Notes: a model not told the origin generated them from the letters alone. 30,586 nucleotides of DNA from JAWXCF01 sp034440515 (GCA_034440515.1 JAWXCF010000116.1:1-30586), one strand, 5' to 3'. Counted from the first letter of the stretch, positions 8,421 to 16,857 are shown. Program-made: numbers and translations.

Positions 8421-8963
8421 ATGCTAGAAATTGCTTTCTATATACTGTCTTCGTTGGCCATATTTAGTGCCTTAATGGTGGTATTCTCACGAAACCCAGT
8501 TCATTCAGTTTTATACCTGATTATCACCTTCTTCGCTATTTCTGGTCACTATGCATTATTGAATGCACAGTTTTTAGCTGTGGTTAATTTAATAGTATAT
8601 GCAGGGGCTATTATGGTATTATTCCTATTTGTAGTTATGCTACTAAATTTGAATGCTGATGCTGAAAAACAAAAGCCTAACACCGTAAAATTTGCCGCTG
8701 TAATAAGTGGAGGTTTATTACTTCTGGTTCTTGTAGCAGCAGTAAGGGGGATGGAATCATTTCAACCTAATTTAACTAACCAATTGGTAAATACTGGTAG
8801 CTTTGGCAGTTTAGCTGCACACGACAGCAACATAGGACTGGTAAAACAACTAGGTAAAGTACTGTATAGCAAATTTATGCTACCATTTGAAATATCATCA
8901 ATCCTGTTTTTAGCTGCAATGGTTGGCGCTGTACTGATTGGTAAGAAAAACCTAAACGCTTAA
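8421..8963 (+). CDS. nuoJ: NADH-quinone oxidoreductase subunit J
   Basis: The protein has 180 residues and five predicted membrane helices. It begins MLEIAFYILSSLAIFSALM and carries the family core RNPVHSVLYLI, then NLIVYAGAIMVLFLFVVMLLN, the helix with the conserved Tyr/Gly (pi-bulge) known from NuoJ/ND6. NuoJ sits in the membrane arm of complex I between the quinone module and the antiporter subunits and helps couple quinone reduction to proton movement. It is the first gene of a five-gene nuoJKLMN run; nuoA-I do not lie upstream, where an opposite-strand VWA gene is found instead. The gap to nuoK is 18 bp. Length and start are normal for the family. Confidence 0.95.
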   Translation: MLEIAFYILSSLAIFSALMVVFSRNPVHSVLYLIITFFAISGHYALLNAQFLAVVNLIVYAGAIMVLFLFVVMLLNLNADAEKQKPNTVKFAAVISGGLLLLVLVAAVRGMESFQPNLTNQLVNTGSFGSLAAHDSNIGLVKQLGKVLYSKFMLPFEISSILFLAAMVGAVLIGKKNLNA

Positions 8964-8981
8964 TTTCGAAATTTCAAAAAA

Positions 8982-9314
8982 ATGAATTCTGAATTATCAC
9001 AAACACTACAAGTCATACCTATAAATTGGTACATACTGTTAAGTGTCTTATTATTCAGCATAGGAACTATGGGGGTTCTACTACGTAGAAATGTCATAGT
9101 TATATTTATGTCAGTTGAGTTGATGTTGAATTCTGTTAACTTATTGTTTGCAGCCTTTAGCGCTTATAGAAATGACCCTTCAGGGCAAATATTTGTGTTT
9201 TTTACTATGGTAGTTGCCGCTGCAGAAATTGCTATAGGGCTGTCTATTTTAGTGATGATACATAGAAATAAAAAAACAACAGATATAGAGGACTTAAAAA
9301 GTTTGAAATGGTAA
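8982..9314 (+). CDS. nuoK: NADH-quinone oxidoreductase subunit K
   Basis: The protein has 110 residues with three membrane helices. The helix FMSVELMLNSVNLLFAAFS carries the conserved Glu of NuoK/MrpC-type subunits, and FFTMVVAAAEIAIGLSILV carries the second conserved Glu; both are part of the buried proton path of complex I. The N-terminus (about 10 residues before PINWYILLS) is slightly longer than in many homologues, but the only other nearby starts are inside the first helix. It lies between nuoJ and nuoL with gaps of 18 and 36 bp, consistent with one operon. Confidence 0.96.
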   Translation: MNSELSQTLQVIPINWYILLSVLLFSIGTMGVLLRRNVIVIFMSVELMLNSVNLLFAAFSAYRNDPSGQIFVFFTMVVAAAEIAIGLSILVMIHRNKKTTDIEDLKSLKW

Positions 9315-9350
9315 TCTTATTACATTTAGAAACCAAAGAAATATTAAAGT

Positions 9351-11384
9351 ATGCTAAGTAGTGTAAATAGTCTCTTACCAATATTGATACTGTTGCCCCT
9401 TTTGGGTTTCATTATCTGTCTGATATTGGGTAAAAGTCTGCCTAATAAACTGGTAGGTACTATAGGCAGTTTAGTTATAGCTGTTTGTTTTGCTATCAGC
9501 ATTCAATTTTACTCATTAGTTAGTCAAACTGACAAAGGTTTCGAGATAGAATTAGCCAAATGGTTTCACTTAGGCGACCTTAGTATTGGCTTCAATTTCT
9601 TGATAGACAGACTTAGCGTACTTATGCTGTTAATTATAACAGGGGTAGGCTTTTGCATACACTTATATAGTATCGGCTATATGTCGGGCGACAATAGGTT
9701 TCATAGATTTTTCGCCTATTTAAATCTATTTATTTTTTTTATGCAAATGTTAGTAATAGGTGGTAACTACCTCATTACCTTCATTGGTTGGGAGGGTGTC
9801 GGTTTATGTTCATACCTTCTTATTGGGTTTTGGTATGAGAAAACTGCCTATAATAATGCTGCTCGCAAAGCATTTATTATGAACAGAATAGGGGACTTAG
9901 GTTTAATAATTGGACTATTTTTAATCATTAATCAATTTGGCAGTTTAAACTACACTACGGTTAATGCGCTGGCCGAAAAGAATTTCTTAGCCAACGGTGT
10001 ATTTAATGATCCAACCATAATATTTATATCGCTAATGTTATTTGTAGGTGCGACCGGTAAAAGTGCACAAATACCACTATACACTTGGCTGCCAGACGCT
10101 ATGGCAGGTCCTACGCCTGTTTCTGCTCTAATCCACGCAGCCACAATGGTAACTGCAGGTATATTCCTCATAGTTAGGTCATCAGTTCTATTTCACTTGG
10201 CGCCAATTACGCTAGACGTGGTTACCTATATAGGTATTGCCACCAGCATATTTGCAGCAACTATAGGTTTAGCTCAAAATGATATAAAAAAGGTATTAGC
10301 TTATTCAACCGTAAGTCAATTAGGCTTAATGTTTATGGCACTTGGTATAGGTGCTTACGGCACGGCTATGTTTCACCTTACTACGCACGCATTTTTCAAG
10401 GCACTGCTATTCTTAGGTGCTGGTAGTGTCATTCACGGTATGGGGAACGAACAAGACATTAGAAAAATGGGCGGATTGCGTAAGAAAATGCCCATCACCT
10501 TTATTACATTTTTAATTGCAACAATTGCCATTACAGGCATTCCTCCATTTGCAGGATTCTTTAGTAAAGACGAAATATTGGCAAAAGCATTTGCTAACTC
10601 TCCGACTCTTTGGATATTAGGTGTATTAAGTGCATCGTTAACAGCTGTCTATATGTTTAGATTGCTATTTCTAACCTTTTTCGGAACATTTAGAGGTTGC
10701 GACGCTATCGCTAATCACAAAGAATCACAGCACGATACAGCACACGATGCTGACGTAAGTCACGATAGCCACGATAACAATCACGGTCATCAACCAGTAA
10801 CTCGATTAGAACAAGTACACGAAAGTCCTGGCATAATGACCATTCCATTAATTGTATTGGCTATACTAAGTATGGTGGGTGGATTTATGGGTATTCCTGA
10901 ATTATTTGGTGCACCGCACAGACTTCAAGAGTGGTTGAAACCGATATTAGGTTACTTGCCAACTTCTGAACACCACATAGCTGAAAGCACAGAATATATA
11001 CTAATGGGGGTAAGTGTCGGATTAGTATTGATTGTAGCAATCATTTGCTACCGAATATTTACACGTAAATCTGCCAATGATATGGCTAATGAAAATCAAG
11101 CATCTGTATTTAAACTATTGGCCAATAAATACTATGTAGATGAAATTTACAATACCGTATTTGTATTACCGACTATGTATTTAAGTAAGTTTTGGTATCA
11201 AGTAGTTGATACTTTGGTTATAGACGGATTTGTAAACGGAATAGGCAGAGCTGTAAATTGGACTGGCGATAGAGTGAGAAGAGTTCAAACCGGGCAGACC
11301 GGAACTTATATTTTTGCAATGGTAGTTGCCATAGCCATTATATTGATTTATAGTTTAATACCTGCATTAACAGGAAAAATGTAA
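9351..11384 (+). CDS. nuoL: NADH-quinone oxidoreductase subunit L
   Basis: The protein has 677 residues, longer than the usual ~610-650. It is the distal antiporter-like subunit of complex I, with about 16 membrane helices including a long amphipathic lateral helix near the C-terminus. Seen are FIGWEGVGLCSYLLIGFWYE (with the conserved Glu), GKSAQIPLYTWLPDAMAGPT, VSALIHAATMVTAGIFL (conserved Lys and His residues of the proton channel), LAYSTVSQLGLM and PPFAGFFSKDEIL. The extra length comes mainly from a His/Asp-rich loop at residues ~446-490 (nt 10686-10825) between two helices, with about ten His. It is followed 29 bp later by nuoM. Confidence 0.97.
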   Translation: MLSSVNSLLPILILLPLLGFIICLILGKSLPNKLVGTIGSLVIAVCFAISIQFYSLVSQTDKGFEIELAKWFHLGDLSIGFNFLIDRLSVLMLLIITGVGFCIHLYSIGYMSGDNRFHRFFAYLNLFIFFMQMLVIGGNYLITFIGWEGVGLCSYLLIGFWYEKTAYNNAARKAFIMNRIGDLGLIIGLFLIINQFGSLNYTTVNALAEKNFLANGVFNDPTIIFISLMLFVGATGKSAQIPLYTWLPDAMAGPTPVSALIHAATMVTAGIFLIVRSSVLFHLAPITLDVVTYIGIATSIFAATIGLAQNDIKKVLAYSTVSQLGLMFMALGIGAYGTAMFHLTTHAFFKALLFLGAGSVIHGMGNEQDIRKMGGLRKKMPITFITFLIATIAITGIPPFAGFFSKDEILAKAFANSPTLWILGVLSASLTAVYMFRLLFLTFFGTFRGCDAIANHKESQHDTAHDADVSHDSHDNNHGHQPVTRLEQVHESPGIMTIPLIVLAILSMVGGFMGIPELFGAPHRLQEWLKPILGYLPTSEHHIAESTEYILMGVSVGLVLIVAIICYRIFTRKSANDMANENQASVFKLLANKYYVDEIYNTVFVLPTMYLSKFWYQVVDTLVIDGFVNGIGRAVNWTGDRVRRVQTGQTGTYIFAMVVAIAIILIYSLIPALTGKM

Positions 11385-11413
11385 CAAAACATTTGGCAGA
11401 TAATTAAAAAGAA

Positions 11414-12871
11414 ATGTATCAGTTAGATCAATATATAACACTGTTTTTAATTCTACTTCCCCTAAGTGGGGCGGTATTGTCTGCCATTGTTCCTGGCAAA
11501 CTATCTAAAATAGTGGCACTCCTTATCTCTGTCATAGCATTGGCAGGCACTTTTCACGCTTTAAATCATTTTGACTTTAAAGAAGTTAACCCACAATTTG
11601 CTTTTTCTCAACCTTGGTTACAATTTACCAATTCCAGATTTAGTGTCGGAATGGATGGGCTTAGCTTACTTATGGTCTTGCTTACCAATCTATTAATGCC
11701 CTTTATATTCCTTAGCAGCTTTACTACTGTTAGGGCAACCAATAGACCTAAATTATTTTACTCATTAGCATTACTATTTCAGGCGGCTTTGATTGGTGTA
11801 TTCACAGCATCAGACTTGCTGGTTTATTACATATTCTGGGAATTAGCACTTATACCTATTTATTTAATCATATTATACTATGGCGATAATAGTAATAGAA
11901 TCAAGATAACATATAAATTCTTCTTATACACATTAATCGGTTCACTTATAATGTTAATAGCCATTATAGATATGATGATGAGTGGGGGAATAGGAAGTAA
12001 TTACGAAAGGCAATGTTGGTTGTTTTTTGCATTCTTTATTGCTTTTGCTATCAAAATGCCGATTTTTCCGTTCCATACTTGGCAGGCAAATACTTACACT
12101 TTTTCACCATCGCAAGGCAGTATGATGCTGGGTGGAATAATGCTAAAAATGGGAATTTACTCTGCCATTAGGTGGTTACATTTCTTTCCTGACGTTATTG
12201 CAAATTATAGCACAATCATCATAACCCTGTGTGTTATTGGAATTGTATATGGCGCTTGGATAGCTATGAGTCAAGATACATTAAAAAGATTATTTGCCTA
12301 TAGCTCGCTTAGCCACGTCGGCTTAATTGCCGCAGGTGTATTTACATTTTCTAATATTGGTTTGCAGGGGGCTAATATACAAATGATTAGCCACGGAATT
12401 AATATAGTTGGCTTATTTATGGTCGCACAGATTATTCATAGCCGTACTCAAACTCTTAGACTTAGTGAATTAGGTGGTATTATACATAAAGCCCCTTGGT
12501 TTGCAGCCGCATTCCTTATTTTACTGCTAGGTAGTATAGCGCTACCCTTAACTAATGGTTTCGTCGGTGAGTTTATGCTACTAAAAGCTGTATGGGACTT
12601 TAACCATATGTTAGGTGCCATAGCAGGTGTCACAGTTATATTTAGTGCCATCTATATGCTCAGGGCATTCCAACTTACTATGTTAGGTACTGCTACTGAG
12701 CATACTAATAATTTTACTGATTTAAAACTGACCGAGGGAATTGTGCTCTATGGCTTGGTTGCATTAGTTATATTTATCGGGGTGTGTCCAAATAGTGTTT
12801 TAAATTATAGCGCTGCCTCTATCTCAAATCTTGTTTCACAGATGAATAATAGTGTTACGTACGTTAAATGA
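11414..12871 (+). CDS. nuoM: NADH-quinone oxidoreductase subunit M
   Basis: The protein has 485 residues and about 14 membrane helices, normal for the family. It is the middle antiporter-like proton pump of complex I. Motifs include FSVGMDGLSLLMVLLTNLLM, YYIFWELALIPIYLIILYYG (the essential Glu), AFAIKMPIFPFHTWQ (the channel Lys), LFAYSSLSHVGLIAAGVF and LTNGFVGEFMLL. The stop codon overlaps the nuoN start as ATGA (12868-12871), which points to translational coupling of nuoM and nuoN. Confidence 0.97.
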   Translation: MYQLDQYITLFLILLPLSGAVLSAIVPGKLSKIVALLISVIALAGTFHALNHFDFKEVNPQFAFSQPWLQFTNSRFSVGMDGLSLLMVLLTNLLMPFIFLSSFTTVRATNRPKLFYSLALLFQAALIGVFTASDLLVYYIFWELALIPIYLIILYYGDNSNRIKITYKFFLYTLIGSLIMLIAIIDMMMSGGIGSNYERQCWLFFAFFIAFAIKMPIFPFHTWQANTYTFSPSQGSMMLGGIMLKMGIYSAIRWLHFFPDVIANYSTIIITLCVIGIVYGAWIAMSQDTLKRLFAYSSLSHVGLIAAGVFTFSNIGLQGANIQMISHGINIVGLFMVAQIIHSRTQTLRLSELGGIIHKAPWFAAAFLILLLGSIALPLTNGFVGEFMLLKAVWDFNHMLGAIAGVTVIFSAIYMLRAFQLTMLGTATEHTNNFTDLKLTEGIVLYGLVALVIFIGVCPNSVLNYSAASISNLVSQMNNSVTYVK

Positions 12872-14394
12872 ATGCAATATTAATATTAACCGTTACGGTC
12901 TTAGCCATATTATTTGCTGGTGTCTATCAACAGAAAAAGTTGGTATTACCTCTACTTATATTAGGTTTACTTGGCGCTATGGCCACCCTGTTGGGCGAGT
13001 GGAATCTAAATGCTGCTGAGGGTATTAGTTCCGATACGATTTTAACTCCTGTATTTAAAGCTCTACATATTCAGTCGCCAAATAGTCCTATCATTACCAG
13101 ATATATGAAGGGTATGATGCAATTTGACAATTATGCCATTTTGTTTAGTGTCGCAATGATGATTTGTACATTGTTTGTATTTTTCATAGCTAGAGAATAT
13201 TTTATTGAAGATTCCCCAATCATTTCAGATGTATATGCCCTAATCGTTTGCACACTGATAGGTGGCATTATGATGGTAAGCTACAATCACTTGGCTATCT
13301 TATTTATTGGTATAGAAACACTGAGTATAGCCCTATATATATTGGCAGGTAGCAACAGAATGGACCTGAAAAGCAACGAAGCGAGTATAAAATATTTCCT
13401 TTTGGGGTCATTTTCCTCTGCATTTTTGCTAATGGGAATTGCCTTTATATATGGTGCAACTGGTCAAATGGAATTAGAAGGCATACGATCTTACATAGCT
13501 AATAGCAGCAATACTCCAGGTTATGAATTCCCTATTATATTTAACTCAGGGGTTGTATTGGTACTGATTGGGCTTTTATTTAAAACGTCTGCTGCACCAT
13601 TTCACTTTTGGGCACCAGACGTATACGAAGGCTCCCCTACCCTGATAACAACATTTATGGGTAGCGTGGTTAAAATCGCTGCCTTTGGTGCGTTATTAAG
13701 GATTCTGTATGTGGCATTTGATATGGGTTCATTTACCACGCAAAATATTCTATTCTTCGTTAGTGGATTAACACTCTTGGTAGGAAATTTGAGTGCCGTG
13801 TTCCAAAAAAGCGTAAAGAGAATGCTGGCCTATTCTGGTGTTAGCAATGCAGGATTTATGTTGTTAGCCTTAGCATCTGTTAATACGAATACACCAGCTT
13901 ATATATTTTACTATGTTTTGGTGTATGCTTTGGGTACTATTCTAGCATTTGGTGTACAAATGGTGGTAAGTAAGCAAGTTCAAACAGACGACTTCAATGG
14001 TCTGCACGGCTTGGCTACTAGGAACCCACTGTTAACCGGATTAATGACCATTGCAATGCTATCTTTAGCTGGCATTCCGCCAACTGCCGGCTTTTTCGGT
14101 AAATTTTTGGTATTTAAGAATGCTATTCAAGTAGATAACTTGACTTCACAGTCTGCTTTTCATTACCTAATCATATTTGCAATAATAAATGCTGTAATTG
14201 GTGTATATTATTACATCAGAGTAATAGCAGCTATGTTTACAAATACAGTAGAGCGTGCCAGCATAAAAACCAGTGTGCAATATAGAGTTGCACTAATAGC
14301 TGTCGCTGTTTTGATTATCCTATTTGGACTATATCCTAACCAATTGGTAAATCCATTGATGGATGCGAGTATTTTCCAACTATCAGCCAACTAA
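12868..14394 (+). CDS. nuoN: NADH-quinone oxidoreductase subunit N
   Basis: The protein has 508 residues and about 14 helices. It is the antiporter-like subunit nearest to the quinone module. Motifs are LFIGIETLSIALYILAGS (conserved Glu), LLFKTSAAPFHFWAPDVYEG (channel Lys), KRMLAYSGVSNAGFMLLAL and LAGIPPTAGFFGKF. It starts at the ATGA overlap with nuoM. In known complex I structures both ends of the 14-helix core face the periplasm; the C-terminus here (FGLYPNQLVNPLMDASIF) looks natural. The TAA stop is followed by one codon and then an in-frame GTG that begins the next gene, an unusual arrangement treated in the findings. Confidence 0.97.
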   Translation: MNAILILTVTVLAILFAGVYQQKKLVLPLLILGLLGAMATLLGEWNLNAAEGISSDTILTPVFKALHIQSPNSPIITRYMKGMMQFDNYAILFSVAMMICTLFVFFIAREYFIEDSPIISDVYALIVCTLIGGIMMVSYNHLAILFIGIETLSIALYILAGSNRMDLKSNEASIKYFLLGSFSSAFLLMGIAFIYGATGQMELEGIRSYIANSSNTPGYEFPIIFNSGVVLVLIGLLFKTSAAPFHFWAPDVYEGSPTLITTFMGSVVKIAAFGALLRILYVAFDMGSFTTQNILFFVSGLTLLVGNLSAVFQKSVKRMLAYSGVSNAGFMLLALASVNTNTPAYIFYYVLVYALGTILAFGVQMVVSKQVQTDDFNGLHGLATRNPLLTGLMTIAMLSLAGIPPTAGFFGKFLVFKNAIQVDNLTSQSAFHYLIIFAIINAVIGVYYYIRVIAAMFTNTVERASIKTSVQYRVALIAVAVLIILFGLYPNQLVNPLMDASIFQLSAN

Positions 14395-14397
14395 GTA

Positions 14398-15051
14398 GTG
14401 TTAACAGACGCACATTTATGGTTAATTACTATATGTGACGATGTTTCTAAACCTATTGCAAATACTTATATAAGTTTAAATGGCAGCCTGCTAGGGAAAG
14501 CAATCCCGTGTGTAATTGGTAAAAATGGCTTGGCTAATAATTCCCTAGCTGATAAACCGATAGAACTATCTAATAAAAAAGAGGGAGACCTAAAAACACC
14601 AGAGGGTATATTTCAAATTGTCTCTTTGTTTTCCTATCAAGACGATATAACCACACAATATATTCCACATTTCACCATAACTGATAGCCTACTTTGGGTA
14701 GATGATTCAGACTCTTACTATTACAACTTATTAATAGACAGCAATGTAGTACCTGACACAAATTACAAATCTGCAGAGCGTATGTTGCGTACAGATGGAC
14801 TTTATAAATACGGTATGGTGACCGACTATAACTATTACAACGCAGTACCCAAAGCCGGATCTGCCATATTTATCCATATTTGGAGGAATAGCCATACCGG
14901 TACAGAGGGATGCATCGCATTTGATGAGGCTACGCTGCTTGATATTATCAAACATCTAAACCAAGTACAATCAGCATCTATATTAATTACAACGCTAGAA
15001 CGCTATAACAACTACTACCAAGCAGAGTATCATTTACCAATAATTGGGTAA
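14398..15051 (+). CDS. L,D-transpeptidase (YkuD-like) family protein without signal peptide
   Basis: The protein has 217 residues from a GTG start. No other start is available further upstream because the nuoN TAA lies in the same frame two codons before. Family features are KEGDLKTPEGIF (substrate-side strand), KYGMVTDYNYYN, IFIHIWRNS (His160) and GTEGCIAF with the catalytic Cys172; spacing fits the COG3786-like branch of the YkuD fold rather than the classic HGC form. Such enzymes cross-link or trim peptidoglycan outside the cytoplasm, yet no signal peptide or membrane helix is present: the chain opens with MLTDAHLWLITICDDV. It is 3 bp from nuoN and probably on the same transcript. Family call is good; location and substrate are open. 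Confidence 0.78.
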   Translation: MLTDAHLWLITICDDVSKPIANTYISLNGSLLGKAIPCVIGKNGLANNSLADKPIELSNKKEGDLKTPEGIFQIVSLFSYQDDITTQYIPHFTITDSLLWVDDSDSYYYNLLIDSNVVPDTNYKSAERMLRTDGLYKYGMVTDYNYYNAVPKAGSAIFIHIWRNSHTGTEGCIAFDEATLLDIIKHLNQVQSASILITTLERYNNYYQAEYHLPIIG

Positions 15052-15199
15052 GAGTAAAATGGAGGAGTATTATTGCTTGCTTTCAAATTATCTGAATATG
15101 TTCTCTTTGCTTTTTCTGAGTCCTAAAGTTTTTAAAAACAGTTATATGGATATGCTTACCCAATTTTCTCTATCCTAAAAACGAAAGATACTTTATACA

Positions 15200-15226
15200 T
15201 TATTTCTATAACGGTAATAGAAATAA
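15200..15226. repeat. AT-rich hairpin in the gap
   Basis: A perfect 10-bp inverted repeat TTATTTCTAT / ATAGAAATAA encloses a 7-nt loop. There is no T tract on either side, so it is not a typical terminator; it could be an RNA structure or a protein site. Confidence 0.4.
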
Positions 15227-15499
15227 AAATTTCCACCAGTCAAATCCTCTCAAGTTATTTGTGTGGGGAATTTTATACAAAAAGTAGGTTCATTGATTAT
15301 ACCAACAATTGTAAATTCAATGAAACAATATGTTTATCTCCAACTTCCTGCATAGGTTTTTGCAACATTTTAAAATCTTCTGTCTAAAAACAGGGTCTTT
15401 TAATATCCAAATTCCATTTATAATTTATACATATTAAATGTTTCCCCTTATTATATCAATTACATTTCTACAGAAGTTTATACTTGCCCAAATGATTTG

Positions 15500-15518
15500 T
15501 AATTTTGAACTAAGTTTG
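15500..15518 (+). promoter_or_regulatory. Two overlapping-range -7 boxes upstream of the DUF3127 gene
   Basis: TAATTTTG (15500-15507) and TAAGTTTG (15511-15518) both match TAnnTTTG. A TTG at 15484-15486 is the only -33 candidate, at a poor distance from either. The leader would be about 20-35 nt. Confidence 0.4.
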
Positions 15519-15543
15519 AAAAAATAAATAGTTACATAAAATA

Positions 15544-15957
15544 ATGGCATCAGTTGAAGTTTCTGGAAGAATTGTAAAATTTATGCCTAAGGTAGAGGGT
15601 GAAAGTGCTCGTGGTACTTGGGCAAAACAAGAAGTCATTATTGAAAGTCAGGGGCAAGTACCTAAGAAATTGGCTGTTACAATTTGGCAAGATAAAATGC
15701 AGGAATTTGAAAAATATCGGGAAGGCGATGTCATCAAATTAGGTGTAAACCTAGAGAGTAGAGAGTACAACGGTAAATGGTACACTGACATAAGGGTATG
15801 GCGTGTGATAGATGGTAACAATGCACCTGCAGGTGGCGAAAGTGAATACAATCAAGATGATAATGTAACACCACCACCAGCGTATAAAAAATATACCCCT
15901 GATAATTCTCAGCCGAACACGAATGCTCAAGATATGGACGACGATTTGCCATTCTAG
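15544..15957 (+). CDS. DUF3127 protein with SSB-like acidic C-terminal tip
   Basis: The protein has 137 residues. Residues 1-90 are the compact DUF3127 domain (MASVEVSGRIVKFMPKVEG, WAKQEVIIES, KLAVTIWQDKMQEF, YREGDVIKLGVNLESREYNG, KWYTDIRVWRV), whose strand pattern suggests an OB-fold; the family is typical of Bacteroidota and has no assigned function that I know. Residues ~95-130 are a low-complexity Pro/Asn/Gln linker, and the chain ends in DMDDDLPF. This is nearly identical to the DDDIPF tip of single-stranded DNA-binding protein, which recruits repair and replication partners. The overall plan (OB-like domain, disordered linker, acidic tip) therefore mimics SSB. It stands alone in a leader with two -7 boxes. 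Whether it binds DNA is inference. Confidence 0.85.
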   Translation: MASVEVSGRIVKFMPKVEGESARGTWAKQEVIIESQGQVPKKLAVTIWQDKMQEFEKYREGDVIKLGVNLESREYNGKWYTDIRVWRVIDGNNAPAGGESEYNQDDNVTPPPAYKKYTPDNSQPNTNAQDMDDDLPF

Positions 15958-16106
15958 GGATTAAGTTTTCTATACTAATTATTTTTTAAAATAGCCGAAC
16001 TTTATAGTTCAGGTTAACATTATACCAATTATGAATGTTATTCATACAAGCTGTATTATTCATTCTTAATATTGATATTGAATATTCGGCATAGCACCAA
16101 CCATCA

Positions 16107-16796
16107 TTGAACACATCTACATTTCCAGAATTAAAGCCTACTGAAAAATCGGCAAAAACTAAGCTTGATTCGTCATTGGCACACACCAAATCAGATCAAC
16201 ACATAGATGCTGCTGGAGAAATAGTAGTAAAGAAACCTGCTAAAACTGAATATGTGCATACATATAATTCAGAATTAAGAGTGAATACAAATAGAAAGAG
16301 AAACAGAATAACCCTTACCAATATTTTATTGTCTATACTAATCTTATTGACAGTAGCCTGGAACACAGGCATAATACCGAGATTTGATATACTCCCAGCT
16401 AAGGCACCTGTTCACTATAAGTTAGATGCTAATGGAAATGAGATAGTTGTGGGTAATAACACGGCCAGCAAAATCAAAGAAATTACAGCACTAGAATTAA
16501 GTAATCCAGATAAGTTAGTAAGTTGGGTAGTTAATGTTGAGCACGGGTTTACTGGTCAGGTTAGCCTTATAGGTAGAATATTTAGCTTGGCTGACTATAC
16601 CAGCTTAAGCAATATACATTTTAGAGCAGATTTCTATAATAATAAGAACCAAAAAATTGGATCTAAAAACATAGCCTATAATGTTACAATAACCCCAAAC
16701 GGTAGTTTTATTCTGAACGAGAAATTTAGTGACTTGACCCTAGTCTATGCTAAGACAGCAAAATTGACGTTAACCAAAGTGTCGGCAAATAAGTAA
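16107..16796 (+). CDS. Single-pass membrane protein of unknown function
   Basis: The protein has 229 residues from a TTG start. No ATG exists in the frame (the product has no internal Met), and a stop codon lies five codons upstream of this TTG, so TTG is the best start; a later GTG at codon 50 is the alternative. Residues 1-65 are hydrophilic and basic toward the end (NTNRKRNR), residues ~68-90 form one hydrophobic helix (LTNILLSILILLTVAWNTGI), and the remaining ~135 residues form a beta-rich domain (WVVNVEHGFTGQVSLIGRIF, IHFRADFYNNKNQKIGS, GSFILNEKF). By the positive-inside rule the C-terminal domain is outside the cytoplasm. I do not recognise the family. It lies 149 bp after the DUF3127 gene. 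Confidence 0.65.
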   Translation: MNTSTFPELKPTEKSAKTKLDSSLAHTKSDQHIDAAGEIVVKKPAKTEYVHTYNSELRVNTNRKRNRITLTNILLSILILLTVAWNTGIIPRFDILPAKAPVHYKLDANGNEIVVGNNTASKIKEITALELSNPDKLVSWVVNVEHGFTGQVSLIGRIFSLADYTSLSNIHFRADFYNNKNQKIGSKNIAYNVTITPNGSFILNEKFSDLTLVYAKTAKLTLTKVSANK

Positions 16797-16825
16797 CCCT
16801 GCAAACTATTAAAAAGTAAGCAGGG
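16797..16825. terminator. Weak hairpin between convergent genes
   Basis: CCCTGC (16797-16802) pairs with GCAGGG (16820-16825), with two further pairs after an A-A internal loop and a 9-nt loop. It starts right at the stop of the membrane protein gene and lies 32 bp from the acyl-CoA dehydrogenase stop. The T tracts on both sides are poor, so termination is uncertain. Confidence 0.35.
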
Positions 16826-16857
16826 CTAAAATATTAATTGGGGAATAATTTAATTGA

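Larger units (their letters stand above)
15052..15543. other. Non-coding gap of ~490 bp
   Basis: I see no gene here. The stretch is very AT-rich and holds an 11-bp inverted repeat with its left arm over the preceding stop codon (15042-15052 / 15155-15165), a 10-bp AT hairpin (15200-15209 / 15217-15226), an 8-bp hairpin (15289-15296 / 15317-15324) and two promoter-like boxes near the right end. On the minus strand around 15360-15415 a short coding-like run (LKDPVFRQKILK) appears without a start, which may be a remnant or chance. Confidence 0.5.

Noticed and set aside
14398..15051. Transpeptidase as simple extension of nuoN caused by a sequencing error
   Set aside because: A clean TAA separates them, NuoN already has its full family length and a natural end, and the second domain is unrelated to NuoN.
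15355..15420. Minus-strand coding-like run LKDPVFRQKILK in the 490-bp gap
   Set aside because: It is short, lacks a start and soon meets stops; too little to call a gene or pseudogene.
15986..16189. Minus-strand 67-codon frame before the unknown membrane protein
   Set aside because: It overlaps the start of the plus-strand gene and the product shows no signal, helix or motif.
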